41,259 nucleotides of DNA from Bacteroidales bacterium (lineage in GTDB: Bacteria > Bacteroidota > Bacteroidia > Bacteroidales > Paludibacteraceae). The position numbers and the translations under genes are program-made. The notes under the pieces are model-generated. The model did no database searches. It had not been told where the DNA came from and saw only the letters and a list, made by a program, of their open reading frames with translations. Below, one piece after another: positions 17,851-26,172 of this stretch (the first letter of the stretch is position 1; each line of letters opens with the position of its first letter). Location of the stretch: assembly GCA_022783865.1 (NCBI GenBank), contig JALFYY010000011.1, positions 1 through 41,259 on the forward strand. The letters are read 5' to 3'.

Positions 17851-17953
17851 AAGAATCAAGATATTTGGGGACAAAGATACAACTTTTCTCTGACATATAC
17901 CGCTCTTTGCAAAAATCTTCTTGATTTTCTTTTCCTTTCTTGCAGCCGCCTCG

Positions 17954-18081
17954 TGTAGAGACGCGATTATGACTTGTCCGATTGCATCTAAAATACCCTG
18001 TCAACCCCTTGTAGAGACGGGGCACGCCCCGTCTAAAATGCTTGATAACGCTGTCGGGGTGTGGGCGTCTCGCCTGCATAA
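17954..18081. repeat. dispersed palindromic repeat cluster 1
   Basis: Three modules lie in a row: GTAGAGACGCGATTATGACT... (17955-17993), GTAGAGACGGGGCACGCCCC... (18011-18038; hairpin AGACGGGGC / GCCCCGTCT) and a GGTGTGGGCGTCTCGCCTGC module (18058-18077). Related modules appear at 22770-22927. Each is a potential hairpin opening with GTAGAGACG. The 626-base gap from 17851 to 18476 holds these, array E and no gene I can support. Confidence 0.75.
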
Positions 18082-18180
18082 TTGTCAAATTGTGAAATTG
18101 TCAAAGAGGGCTTGTCCGGTCAATTTGTGTGCGTCACCGCCCGCATAATATGAACCACTGCTGAGCCATCGTTTACGGAG

Positions 18181-18257
18181 GATATACGGAACATATACGT
18201 AAGATATACGTAGGATATACGTAGGATATACGTAGGATACACGGAGAATATACGTAA
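18181..18257. repeat. 11-bp-period tandem array E
   Basis: Seven 11-base units: GATATACGGAA, CATATACGTAA, GATATACGTAG three times, GATACACGGAG, AATATACGTAA. The three central copies are identical. The array lies between the end of lptG and the start of the TPR gene. Confidence 0.85.
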
Positions 18258-18476
18258 TATTTGTATGACCCAACTGAGACGTCATGCCGACATCATCGTG
18301 CCATAGTCGTACAGCCTGCCTACACTGCAAGGCGTACCATCGACGAATGATTATACGGATATCAATGGAGCTCCCTCTCGCTATCATAAACTGCAAAGCG
18401 GGTTATTAACGGAAAATCAAATCGTAAATTGTAAATAGGGCTTGCCCGGTAAATCGCAAATTAGCCTTTCCGGCAC

Positions 18477-19553
18477 CTATTTCGGAGCCCGGGTGTACAG
18501 AAACGCTCCGATAGCAAGGAAAATGAAGTTCGGCAGCCAAACCGACATAAAGGGCGACATAACGCCCGACACCGAGAACGTGGTCGATACCGTGGAAAAC
18601 AAAATATAGATAGCGCTCAGGGCAATACCCACTCCTAAGTTCTTACCCATACCGCCCCGTACTTTCTTCGAAGAGAGCGTAACGCCCAACAGAGTCATGA
18701 TAAATACCCCGATAGGGGAAGCGAATCGTTTCCACCATTCCGTCTCGAAGGCTTGTACATTCCCTGCGCCCCGCTGTTTCTGCTTTTGCATATACTGCCA
18801 CAGCTCCCTGTTGGTCATTTGCTGTGCCTCTTCCGCAGTGATAAACAGCTCTTCGGGGTGGATTGGCAATATCGTATCCAACCGTTGCCCGATACTGACG
18901 CTCTCTTTCAGCCCGTCAAAGTCACGGCGTGTATATTTCTCAAGCCGCCATTTGCCGTCGTCCGTATAACGGATACGCTCGGCTGTCAGACGGCTTGTCA
19001 GTGTCTTGTCCTCAAAATGTTCCAACGAAGCCCTGTAACCCGACTTAGTACGTATCTGGAATGTCTCGATATAAAGGATAGTACCCGGTGCCACTTCCAT
19101 TTGGACATTCCTTGCATTCTCCGACTTGAACTTCTGGATATACTTGTCCGTAAAGTCCAGCAGTTTGCCCGAGGCGGGAGGAATCACGTAGCCGCCCAAT
19201 ACGAAAAACAGCACAAACAAAAACGATGACGACAGGAAATAAGGCAGCATCAGTCTGTTGAAGCTCACGCCGGAAGCCAATATCGCAATGATTTCCGAAT
19301 TCCCTGCCATCTTGCTCGTAAAGAATATAACGGAAATGAAGATAAACAGCGGAGCGAACATGTTCATGTAGTAGGGGATGAAGTTGATGTAGTAGTCGAA
19401 GATAATCTCCTTTAGCGGAACCTGGTTGTCATAGAAGTTATCCATCTTCTCTGTCAAATCGAAGACCACAGCGATACTCAGTATCAGTACTATCGAAAAG
19501 AAGAAAGTACCTAAGAACTTGCCGATAATATATCTGTCGATTCGTTTGAGCAT
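18477..19553 (-). CDS. lptG: LptF/LptG-family (YjgP/YjgQ) permease
   Basis: A 358-residue inner-membrane protein of the LPS-export ABC transporter. Six membrane segments are arranged three and three: about 12-34, 53-80 and 100-125 at the N-side, and about 273-290, 303-322 and 330-350 at the C-side. A beta-jellyroll-like periplasmic domain lies between them (about 130-265). Family signatures include DRYIIGKFLGTF at the N-terminus and GNSEIIAILASGVSFNRLM. With LptF, LptB and LptC/A it extracts lipopolysaccharide from the inner membrane. It follows tgt by 10 bp, an arrangement common in Bacteroidota. LptF and LptG are hard to tell apart, so the symbol is tentative. Confidence 0.9.
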   Translation of the reverse strand: MLKRIDRYIIGKFLGTFFFSIVLILSIAVVFDLTEKMDNFYDNQVPLKEIIFDYYINFIPYYMNMFAPLFIFISVIFFTSKMAGNSEIIAILASGVSFNRLMLPYFLSSSFLFVLFFVLGGYVIPPASGKLLDFTDKYIQKFKSENARNVQMEVAPGTILYIETFQIRTKSGYRASLEHFEDKTLTSRLTAERIRYTDDGKWRLEKYTRRDFDGLKESVSIGQRLDTILPIHPEELFITAEEAQQMTNRELWQYMQKQKQRGAGNVQAFETEWWKRFASPIGVFIMTLLGVTLSSKKVRGGMGKNLGVGIALSAIYILFSTVSTTFSVSGVMSPFMSVWLPNFIFLAIGAFLYTRAPK

Positions 19554-19563
19554 CGTTGCTTGT

Positions 19564-20697
19564 TTATAACCGGGTAGTGATGCGCTGCATCATATTCTCT
19601 TTCCATACCTTGAAGTCGCCTTCTATGATATGTTGCCGTGCCTCTCCTACCAGCCAAAGGTAGAAAGCCAGATTGTGGATACTCAGTATCTCCAACCCTA
19701 ACATTTCGTCGGAATGTATCAAATGGCGCACATACGCACGGCTGTACTGATGGTCAACAAAACTCGTACCTGACGGATCCAGTTCCCCGAAGTCGCTTTC
19801 CCATTTCTTGTTGCGCATGTTCATTACGCCGTTCTGTGTGAATATCATACCGTTGCGCCCGTTGCGGGTCGGCATTACGCAGTCGAACATATCCACACCC
19901 CGTTCTATCGCTTGCAGTATGTTCCATGGCGTACCTACCCCCATCAGATAACGGGGCTTGTTCTCCGGAAGAATATCGTTCACCACCTCTATCATTTCAT
20001 ACATCTTCTCTTCCGGTTCGCCTACCGCCAAACCGCCGATAGCGTAGCCGTCCCTATCCAAATCACGCAGTCGCTTGGCGGCTTCCTGTCGCAAATCGGG
20101 ATATACACAGCCTTGTACAATAGGGAACAAATGCTGTTGGTAACCGTATATGCCTTCGGTGCTGTCGAAACGCGCAATACAGCGGTCCAGCCACCTGTGT
20201 GTACGCTCCATCGATTCTTTGGCATACCTGTAATCCGCCGTACCGGGCGTACACTCATCGAAAGCCATCATGATATCCGCACCTATCTCCCGCTCTATAT
20301 CCATCACGTTCTCGGGTGAGAAGAAGAGCTTTCTGCCGTCGATATGCGAACTGAATGTCACACCCTCTTCTTTCATTTTCCGGATACCGGCTAAAGAGAA
20401 TACCTGGTAACCGCCCGAGTCTGTCAGAATGGGACGTGTCCAACCCTCAAACCTGTGCAAACCGCCTGCCTGGCGCAATATGGCAGTACCCGGACGAAGA
20501 TAAAGATGATACGTATTGCCCAAGATGATTTGAGCCTTGATATCCTCTTCCAATTCCCTGCGTTGCACACCTTTCACGGTGCCGACAGTACCCACCGGCA
20601 TAAAGATAGGTGTACGGATATCGCCGTGGTCTGTGTGGACAATGCCCGCTCTGGCGGAACTGTTCAGGTCGGTATGTTTGAGTTCGAAAAACGACAT
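19564..20697 (-). CDS. tgt: queuine/preQ1 tRNA-guanine transglycosylase
   Basis: Tgt swaps guanine 34 of GUN-anticodon tRNAs for preQ1 during queuosine synthesis. The 377 residues are collinear with bacterial Tgt: the general acid/base Asp in LTDSGGYQVF (D93), the substrate loop GGLAVGE (221-227), and the nucleophile Asp in FDCVMPTRNGRNG (D272). The usual C-terminal zinc site (Cys-x-Cys-x2-Cys plus His) is not intact: the stretch at 308-316 reads PSGTSFVDH without cysteine, while H341 in IHNL remains. Similar Cys-free versions occur elsewhere in Bacteroidota to my knowledge. The gene begins 87 bp after panD and runs directly into lptG. Confidence 0.95.
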   Translation of the reverse strand: MSFFELKHTDLNSSARAGIVHTDHGDIRTPIFMPVGTVGTVKGVQRRELEEDIKAQIILGNTYHLYLRPGTAILRQAGGLHRFEGWTRPILTDSGGYQVFSLAGIRKMKEEGVTFSSHIDGRKLFFSPENVMDIEREIGADIMMAFDECTPGTADYRYAKESMERTHRWLDRCIARFDSTEGIYGYQQHLFPIVQGCVYPDLRQEAAKRLRDLDRDGYAIGGLAVGEPEEKMYEMIEVVNDILPENKPRYLMGVGTPWNILQAIERGVDMFDCVMPTRNGRNGMIFTQNGVMNMRNKKWESDFGELDPSGTSFVDHQYSRAYVRHLIHSDEMLGLEILSIHNLAFYLWLVGEARQHIIEGDFKVWKENMMQRITTRL

Positions 20698-20784
20698 AAG
20701 TCAGTGTGCGGAATAAATACATGATTGGTTGCGAAGCAGTAATGCCCTTTTGCAGGAAATTTGCCCGCCGGCAACGCAACCGTT

Positions 20785-21129
20785 TTATGATAGTTTGTTG
20801 TTGATTGGGAATACCACTTTGGGCTTGTGCGCTTTGGCTTCTTCTTCTGTCATTAGGGCGTATGCCATGATGATAACGGTATCACCCGGGTGAATCAGAT
20901 GGGCTGCTGCACCGTTCATACAGATATAGCCCGAGCCCCGTTTGCCCGGAATAACATATGTCTCCAGGCGTGCCCCGTTCGTATTGTCCACCACCGCTAC
21001 CTTCTCATTCGGATAGATACCGGCAGCCTCCATCAGATCCTCGTCGATGGTGATACTGCCCACATATTCCAAGTTGGCTTCGGTTACGGTTACCCTGTGT
21101 ATTTTCGACTTTAAGATGTTCAGAAACAT
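20785..21129 (-). CDS. panD: aspartate 1-decarboxylase proenzyme
   Basis: PanD makes beta-alanine from L-aspartate for pantothenate and coenzyme A. The ATG at 21129 gives 114 residues, the family's normal length. The self-cleavage site is Gly24-Ser25 (YVGSITID), where the serine becomes the catalytic pyruvoyl group. K9, R54 and Y58 occupy the substrate and processing positions, and NGAAAHLI (72-79) is the conserved active-site segment. The longer open frame upstream of the ATG adds nothing conserved. It is first in a likely panD-tgt-lptG run, although panC and panB are not in this window. Confidence 0.96.
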   Translation of the reverse strand: MFLNILKSKIHRVTVTEANLEYVGSITIDEDLMEAAGIYPNEKVAVVDNTNGARLETYVIPGKRGSGYICMNGAAAHLIHPGDTVIIMAYALMTEEEAKAHKPKVVFPINNKLS

Positions 21130-21232
21130 AGTCTTGTCCTTACTCTTGTTGGTTATATTATCTTTCCAGACTTTCACTTCTCCGGCAACTGCCTGTGTGT
21201 TGTCTGTTGCCTGACAAGTGGAATTCGGACTG

Positions 21233-21240
21233 CAAAGGTA
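21233..21240 (-). promoter_or_regulatory. probable panD promoter -7 element
   Basis: TACCTTTG on the minus strand, about 104 bases before the panD ATG. The -33 partner at about 21260 is poor (TTTC). It lies in the divergent gap shared with the U32 gene (21130-21512), which otherwise contains only short imperfect hairpins such as CCTGTCCGACAGG at 21313-21325. Confidence 0.5.
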
Positions 21241-21351
21241 CAACAAAATATTCAATCCCGAAACATATCCTGCTCAATATGAGCGATAAACCTGTTCCAT
21301 ACGGACAATCAACCTGTCCGACAGGGTGGCAATCCCGTAAAAAAACTGTCG

Positions 21352-21383
21352 TTTGCCCGTATGAATAATTTGCAGTACTTTTG
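21352..21383 (+). promoter_or_regulatory. sigma-ABfr promoter of the U32 gene
   Basis: TTTG (21352-21355), 20 bp, then TACTTTTG (21376-21383), an excellent match. The predicted leader is about 120 bases long. Confidence 0.78.
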
Positions 21384-21512
21384 TAAACGCAATGAAAATG
21401 AAACATTGTAGAAACGATGTGTACATTGTCTGAAAAAAGCAGCGGTGATAAACGGGAAAACAATGTATGTGTAGGGGCAATCAATAGAAAACAAAAACCA
21501 CGGCAATTATAT

Positions 21513-22763
21513 ATGGAGAACAAAAACATGGCAAAGCAATACGAAATTATGGCGCCCGTCGGCTGTTGGGAAAGCCTGGCGGCAGCAATAGAAGCAGGAG
21601 CCGATTCTGTTTATTTCGGTATAGAGTACCTCAATATGCGTGCCCGTTCTTCCGCCAATTTCACTACCGACGACTTGCACCGCATTGTAGCTGTCTGTCG
21701 TGAACACAATGTGAAAACCTACCTCACGCTCAATACGGTGATGTATCCCGAGGACTTGACGCTCATGCACACCATCGTCGATAATGCCAAAGAAGCAGGG
21801 CTCGATGCTATTATTGCTTCCGATATCAGTGTGATGCAATATGCCGTTCAACAAGGAGTCGAAGTCCATCTCTCCACCCAGCTCAACATTGCCAATACCG
21901 AAGCGCTGAAATTCTATGCGCAGTTTGCTGATGTAGTGGTGCTTGCACGCGAACTCAATATGGAACAAGTGGCACAGATACACAAGGATATTCTGGAACA
22001 GCATATATGCGGACGACATGGCGGACTTGTGCGTATCGAGATGTTCTGTCATGGTGCGCTTTGTATGGCGGTAAGCGGCAAATGCTATCTCAGTCTGCAC
22101 AATATGAATGCCAGTGCCAACCGTGGTGCTTGTATGCAAGTATGCCGTCGTGCCTATACCGTCAAGGACAAAGAGTCGGACCTTGAACTCGATATCGACA
22201 ACCAATACATCATGTCCCCGAAGGACCTCAAAACCATTCATTTCCTCAACAAGATGCTTGATGCCGGTGTATCTGTCTTTAAGATTGAGGGACGTGCCCG
22301 CGGACCCGAGTATGTCAAAACCGTTGTCGAATGTTATCGCGAAGCTATCGATGCTTATTGCCAAGGCACCTTTTCCGAAGAGAAGATTGCAGCATGGGAC
22401 CAACGGCTTGCCACCGTATTCAACCGGGGCTTTTGGAACGGCTATTACCTTGGGCAACGCTTGGGTGAATGGACGCATACCTATGGCAGTCAGGCTACAC
22501 GCAAAAAAGTGTATGCCGGCAAGTGTACTAACTTCTTCAAGAATATCTCGGTAGCGGAGTTCTTGGTAGAGGCTTCTGAGGTAGAGCAAGGCGACGAACT
22601 CCTTGTGACGGGTGAAACCACAGGTGCTTACTACCTTAATGCCGACGATATCCGTGTGGACTTGCATTCTGCAGAGAAGGTAACAAAAGGCACCTATTTC
22701 TCCATCCATACCGACCGCATCATCCGCCGTGGCGACAAGCTCTACCGCCTCCTACCTAACTGA
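21513..22763 (+). CDS. U32 peptidase-family protein (RlhA/TrhP-type RNA hydroxylation)
   Basis: A 416-residue protein. Despite the historical 'collagenase/peptidase U32' name, characterised relatives (RlhA, TrhP) hydroxylate cytidine or uridine in 23S rRNA or tRNA and carry an iron-sulfur cluster. It has a TIM-barrel-like N-terminal half (EIMAPVGCWESLAAAIEAGADSVYFG...). The family signature region then reads IEMFCHGALCMAVSGKCYLS, followed by a CMQVCRRAY segment, so the cysteines for a cluster are present. The MSPKDLKTI...GVSVFKIEGRARGPEYV block follows. It ends in a small beta domain. ATG 21513 or ATG 21528 could be the start (five residues apart). It stands alone on the plus strand; which RNA it modifies is not decidable here. 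Confidence 0.9.
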   Translation: MENKNMAKQYEIMAPVGCWESLAAAIEAGADSVYFGIEYLNMRARSSANFTTDDLHRIVAVCREHNVKTYLTLNTVMYPEDLTLMHTIVDNAKEAGLDAIIASDISVMQYAVQQGVEVHLSTQLNIANTEALKFYAQFADVVVLARELNMEQVAQIHKDILEQHICGRHGGLVRIEMFCHGALCMAVSGKCYLSLHNMNASANRGACMQVCRRAYTVKDKESDLELDIDNQYIMSPKDLKTIHFLNKMLDAGVSVFKIEGRARGPEYVKTVVECYREAIDAYCQGTFSEEKIAAWDQRLATVFNRGFWNGYYLGQRLGEWTHTYGSQATRKKVYAGKCTNFFKNISVAEFLVEASEVEQGDELLVTGETTGAYYLNADDIRVDLHSAEKVTKGTYFSIHTDRIIRRGDKLYRLLPN

Positions 22764-22769
22764 TCCATT

Positions 22770-22927
22770 GTAGAGACGCGATTAGGACTTGTCCGATCGC
22801 GTCTGAAAACATTCGGATAATGCTCTGGGGGTGTGGGCGTCCCCGCCCGCAAAGTAGAGACGATGTGCACATCGTCTCCGATTCAAAGCAACCCGCTGTA
22901 GAGACGGGGCACGCCCCGTCTGAAAAA
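22770..22927. repeat. dispersed palindromic repeat cluster 2
   Basis: Four modules follow the U32 gene: an AGACGCGAT / ATCGCGTCT hairpin (22773-22805), a GGTGTGGGCGTCCCCGCCCG module (22831-22850), a perfect palindrome GAGACGATGTG / CACATCGTCTC (22858-22879), and GTAGAGACGGGGCACGCCCC... (22899-22927). Modules one, two and four are close relatives of those at 17954-18081. They may also act as the terminator of the U32 gene. Confidence 0.8.
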
Positions 22928-22949
22928 CAGACCGATTGTTCTTAGCAGC

Positions 22950-23423
22950 CTATTCTTTCACAAACTTGCTTTGGTATGCTTTGCCGTTCTTGTCTGTAGC
23001 ACGAAGCAGATAAATACCTGATGGCAATGTTGTTACATCTACACGCTTAGCACAAGAACGCAATACGCATTGTCCCGACAAATCATATACCAGCACTTCC
23101 GATACGGCTTCCACACCTTGCAATTCCAAATAGTCGTGCACAGGATTAGGCGAAACAGTCAATACCGGTGCGGCTGTGTTTTCCACTGCATCTATTGGAT
23201 CAACATTGTAATCGCAACCGTATTTGGTGAGTCCAAGACCGGTCAAATGTTCTTCAGACATAGCATATACCAATAGTCCATTGATAGAAGTGCAAACTAA
23301 AAACTCTTCATGAAAACAAGTTGGGACCTCATAAGGTTCTATCTTGCTAAAGAAATGACAGTCCAAACAACCTATTCCTTCTACAATATCGTAGTTTCTG
23401 GCTCCACGCCCCACTTGTAGCAA
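22950..23423 (-). pseudogene. truncated T9SS cargo protein, C-terminal fragment
   Basis: The frame ends in a convincing type A sorting domain: VSPNPVHDYLELQGVEA...VLVYDLSGQCVLR...DVTTLPSGIYLLRATDKNG...KFVKE. The start is not genuine: the first codon counted is a TTG, the frame runs only from a TAA at 23475-23477, there is no signal peptide, and the upstream part overlaps opposite-strand transposase sequence beginning near 23420. The remaining part upstream of the tail has several cysteines and an unknown beta-rich character. I read it as the 3' end of a larger secreted protein gene whose 5' part was lost when a mobile element inserted or deleted. It is not likely to be exported or made. Confidence 0.7.
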
Positions 23424-23911
23424 TCTGGTATAAATTCGTTCAAAATGAAACCATTGCCGATTATTTGGAAGGTATTAGATGGCTACGTGACAATGGCTTT
23501 CATATCCATAGCATAGTATGTGATGGCATGCGTGGTTTGTTTCAAGAACTGAAACACTACAAAGGGCAGATGTGCCAGTTTCATCAGTTGATGATTGTTT
23601 GTAGATACTTGACGCAGCGTCCTGAAATGCCTGCCGCCATAGAATTATTAGCATTGGCTAAAATGCTTACCCGCACAGATAAGGAAAGTTTTATGGACCT
23701 ATTGGACCTGTGGTCTGTGAAATGGGCAGATTTCCTTAAAGAGCGAAGTTTAGACAGCCAAACGGGTAAAACATATTATACGCACAAACGATTGAGAACA
23801 ATGCGTTGAAGGGTGTCTTTGCTGATATCAAGACGAAGCTGAGAGTGCATAGCGGAATCTCAAAAAAGACGGAAAACATTGATAAAGGAATATATAGCAC
23901 GAATTTATTGA
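23420..23911 (+). pseudogene. degenerate DDE transposase remnant
   Basis: Three blocks of one transposase can be read in three frames. Block 1 (about 23426-23797) reads WYKFVQNETIADYLEGIRWL...SIVCDGMRGLFQEL...CQFHQLMIVCRYLTQRPEMP and contains the D of VCDG and the CxFH motif of IS256/MULE-like DDE enzymes. After THKRLR an internal deletion joins a second frame (NALKGVFADIKTKLRVHSGISKK), and a further frameshift leads to RRKTLIKEYIARIY and a stop at 23909-23911. The N-terminal DNA-binding part is missing. No terminal inverted repeats were recognised. It is a dead relic abutting the truncated T9SS gene. Confidence 0.78.
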
Positions 23912-24002
23912 CAAAATATCCTACTTTTTGCATATTAGGCCTCAATATTGCACTATCAGACATTTAGACGATATGCAATCGCCTTTACATTCATATATAA
24001 AA

Positions 24003-24026
24003 AGAGTTCCTTCATAAAGGAACTCT
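24003..24026 (-). terminator. terminator of the initiator tRNA transcript
   Basis: A 10-bp perfect stem (AGAGTTCCTT / AAGGAACTCT) with a 4-base loop, followed on the minus strand by TTTATATATG. It begins 7 bases after the tRNA 3' end. Confidence 0.85.
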
Positions 24027-24032
24027 CTGTTG

Positions 24033-24104
24033 TTGCGGAGGATGGGATCGAACCACCGGCCTTCAGGTTATGAGCCTGACGAGCTACCACTGCTCTACTC
24101 CGCG
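24033..24104 (-). tRNA. initiator tRNA-fMet (CAT)
   Basis: Seventy-two bases fold into a full cloverleaf. Acceptor stem CGCGGAG / CTCCGCA has a C1xA72 mismatch. The D stem is GAGC / GCTC with an A11:U24 pair. The anticodon loop is CTCATAA and the T loop TTCGATC. C1xA72 and A11:U24 are hallmarks of the bacterial initiator. The anticodon stem is TCAGG / CCTGA, so the usual three G:C pairs at its base are two G:C and one A29:U41. CCA is not encoded. It has its own promoter and terminator. Confidence 0.93.
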
Positions 24105-24141
24105 ATATTATCTCCCGACCCATTAGGGACGAAAGCGATTG

Positions 24142-24173
24142 CAAAGGTACAACCAATTTTTGAATTACGCAAA
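24142..24173 (-). promoter_or_regulatory. sigma-ABfr promoter of tRNA-fMet
   Basis: On the minus strand, TTTG (24170-24173), 20 bp, then TACCTTTG (24142-24149). It places the start of transcription about 30 bases before the tRNA. Confidence 0.8.
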
Positions 24174-24190
24174 TATTCCGTACTTTTTTC

Positions 24191-24418
24191 TCATTTTTCA
24201 GCAAAAGCACGGACAATTTCCAATGCCTTTTCCTTGTCACGCTCGAAAATATGCAACTGAATGCCACCGACAGCCGAACTGCCATAGAGCGGATACAACT
24301 GCGCAAAACACTCATTCGCCAAGAAACACTCCACGCCATTCTGCTCCAACATGTCTTTCACAAGAGTGGCTTCGGGCAGTGTGGCATACGAATTGAAAAT
24401 AATGATTTTATCGTCCAT
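24191..24418 (-). CDS. DUF2007-family small protein
   Basis: A 75-residue cytoplasmic protein starting at ATG 24418; a TTG three codons earlier is ignored. The pattern 'KIIIFNSYATLPEATLVKDMLEQNGVECFLANE...GGIQLHIFERDKEKALEIVRAF' matches the DUF2007 fold, a small ferredoxin-like alpha/beta domain sometimes called a putative signal-transducing protein. It probably binds a ligand or partner, but its role is unknown. It starts 49 bp after sufB and likely shares its transcript. Confidence 0.82.
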   Translation of the reverse strand: MDDKIIIFNSYATLPEATLVKDMLEQNGVECFLANECFAQLYPLYGSSAVGGIQLHIFERDKEKALEIVRAFAEK

Positions 24419-24467
24419 TGCTATCAAAATTTAGAGAGTTATACCATACGGTTTGCCAAAGTTGCGC

Positions 24468-25898
24468 TTATCCCACACTGCCTTCAAGACTGACTTGGAG
24501 CAGTTTTTGCGCTTCGACAGCGAACTCCATAGGCAGTTTGTTGATGACCTCTTTGGCATAGCCGTTGACAATCAATCCGACGGCATCTTCTTGTCCGATG
24601 CCGCGTTGCTGGCAATAGAAGAGCTGGTCCTCGGATATTTTCGATGTGGTTGCCTCGTGCTCCACCACAGCCGACGGATTGGCAATCTGCATATCGGGAA
24701 AAGTGTGCGCCCCGCATTTGTCACCTAACAGAAGACTGTCGCATTGCGAATAGTTGCGTGCGTTTTCCGCTCCTTTGCCAATCTTCACCAAACCACGATA
24801 GGAGTTCTGGCTCTTACCGGCAGAAATACCTTTGGAAATAATGCGCGAGCGTGTATTGCGCCCGATATGAATCATCTTGGTGCCGGTATCTGCCTGTTGG
24901 TAGTTGTTGGTCACCGCCACAGAGTAGAACTCTGCCGAAGAATTGTCGCCACGAAGAATGCAAGACGGATATTTCCACGTGATGGCACTACCTGTTTCCA
25001 CCTGCGTCCAACTAAGGCGTGCATTCTCGTGGCAGATTCCGCGCTTGGTAACGAAATTATAGATACCTCCCTTGCCGTCTTTGTCGCCCGGATACCAGTT
25101 TTGCACCGTAGAATACTTGACTTCGGCATCTTTAAGTACAACAATCTCGACAATTGCAGCATGGAGCTGGTTCTCGTCACGCATCGGTGCGGTGCAACCC
25201 TCGAGATAACTCAGATAGGCTCCCTCGTCGGCAATAAGCAAAGTGCGCTCGAATTGCCCCGTATTAGCTGAATTAATGCGGAAATAGGTGGACAGTTCCA
25301 TCGGGCAGCGTACCCCTTTGGGGATATATACGAAACTACCATCGGAAAAGACGGCAGAGTTGAGCGCCGCATAGAAATTGTCGGACGAAGGCACTACAGA
25401 GCCCAAGTATTGACGCACCAAATCAGGGTGTTCCTGCACCGCTTCGGAGATAGAACAGAAGATAATACCCTGTTCCGCCAAAGTCTCCCGGAAGGTGGTT
25501 TTGACACTCACACTGTCCATTACGGCATCAACTGCCATACCCGACAAGGCTTTCTGCTCTTCCAAAGGAATGCCCAACTTGTTGAAAGTATTAATCAACT
25601 CAGGGTCAATCTCTTCCGGACTCTTGGGCCGGTTGACTTTGGGTGCTGCATAGTAGGAGATGGCTTGGAAATCAATCTCGGGAATATCCAAGTGTGCCCA
25701 AGTAGGGAGCTTCATAGTGACCCATTTACGGTATGCCTTCAGACGGAAATCGAGCAACCATTCGGGTTCGTTCTTCTTCTTTGAGATAAGGCGCACGATG
25801 TCTTCATTGAGTCCACGCTCAATGATGTCGGTATCAATCCGGGTATGGAAACCATACTTATAATCCCCTTTGGTTATGTCCGTTAGAATGTCTTCCAT
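24468..25898 (-). CDS. sufB: Fe-S cluster assembly scaffold SufB
   Basis: SufB is the cluster-building core of the SufBCD complex. It is 476 residues from ATG 25898 (a GTG four codons upstream is possible). The protein is collinear with Suf[25 protein letters not shown]... at the N-side, the beta-helix core [31 protein letters not shown], then [22 protein letters not shown] carrying the conserved Cys pair, and the C-terminal [22 protein letters not shown]. In many Bacteroidota sufC and sufD follow at once; here a DUF2007 gene, a tRNA and a transposase relic follow instead, so the partners must be elsewhere. No clear promoter was found between it and tRNA-Cys. Confidence 0.96.
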   Translation of the reverse strand: MEDILTDITKGDYKYGFHTRIDTDIIERGLNEDIVRLISKKKNEPEWLLDFRLKAYRKWVTMKLPTWAHLDIPEIDFQAISYYAAPKVNRPKSPEEIDPELINTFNKLGIPLEEQKALSGMAVDAVMDSVSVKTTFRETLAEQGIIFCSISEAVQEHPDLVRQYLGSVVPSSDNFYAALNSAVFSDGSFVYIPKGVRCPMELSTYFRINSANTGQFERTLLIADEGAYLSYLEGCTAPMRDENQLHAAIVEIVVLKDAEVKYSTVQNWYPGDKDGKGGIYNFVTKRGICHENARLSWTQVETGSAITWKYPSCILRGDNSSAEFYSVAVTNNYQQADTGTKMIHIGRNTRSRIISKGISAGKSQNSYRGLVKIGKGAENARNYSQCDSLLLGDKCGAHTFPDMQIANPSAVVEHEATTSKISEDQLFYCQQRGIGQEDAVGLIVNGYAKEVINKLPMEFAVEAQKLLQVSLEGSVG

Positions 25899-25931
25899 TG
25901 TTTGCGCCACACATTATTGTATAAAACAAGA

Positions 25932-25955
25932 AAGAACTGCCTGCAGACAGTTCTT
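25932..25955 (-). terminator. terminator after tRNA-Cys
   Basis: An 8-bp stem (AAGAACTG / CAGTTCTT) with an 8-base loop, followed on the minus strand by TCTTGTTTTAT. It begins 11 bases past the tRNA 3' end and about 35 bases before sufB; incomplete termination could supply sufB transcripts. Confidence 0.75.
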
Positions 25956-25966
25956 CGTTGAAGAAG

Positions 25967-26037
25967 AGGTACCTGGCGGATTCGAACCGCCGTCCCCGGT
26001 TTTGCAGACCGATCCCTAACCGCTCGGGCAAGGTACC
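25967..26037 (-). tRNA. tRNA-Cys (GCA)
   Basis: A complete cloverleaf: acceptor GGTACCT / AGGTACC, D stem CCC / GGG, anticodon GCA in the loop CTGCAAA, T arm GGCGG TTCGAAT CCGCC, and discriminator base U73, the main identity element for cysteinyl-tRNA synthetase. CCA is not encoded. Confidence 0.95.
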
Positions 26038-26066
26038 CTATGTACTCCCTTACAGGAAAAGTGCTG

Positions 26067-26098
26067 CAAAAGTACTACAAGTTTTTCAAATACACAAG
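26067..26098 (-). promoter_or_regulatory. promoter of tRNA-Cys
   Basis: On the minus strand, CTTG (26095-26098), 20 bp, then TACTTTTG (26067-26074), about 30 bases upstream of the tRNA. Confidence 0.65.
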
Positions 26099-26172
26099 AG
26101 TTACGGAGTTTATTTGTATAAAATCCCCATAGCTCCGTGTATTTTTTATATTCTTTGCACTATGGCTCCGCC

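Noticed and set aside
18085..18396. Minus-strand open frame with repeated YVYPTYILRISYVY residues
   Set aside because: It merely translates the 11-bp array E; a non-triplet repeat cycles through frames and no start or export signal fits.
21507..22709. 400-residue open frame on the minus strand opposite the U32 gene
   Set aside because: The U32 signature lies on the plus strand with a good promoter; the reverse frame shows no recognisable feature.
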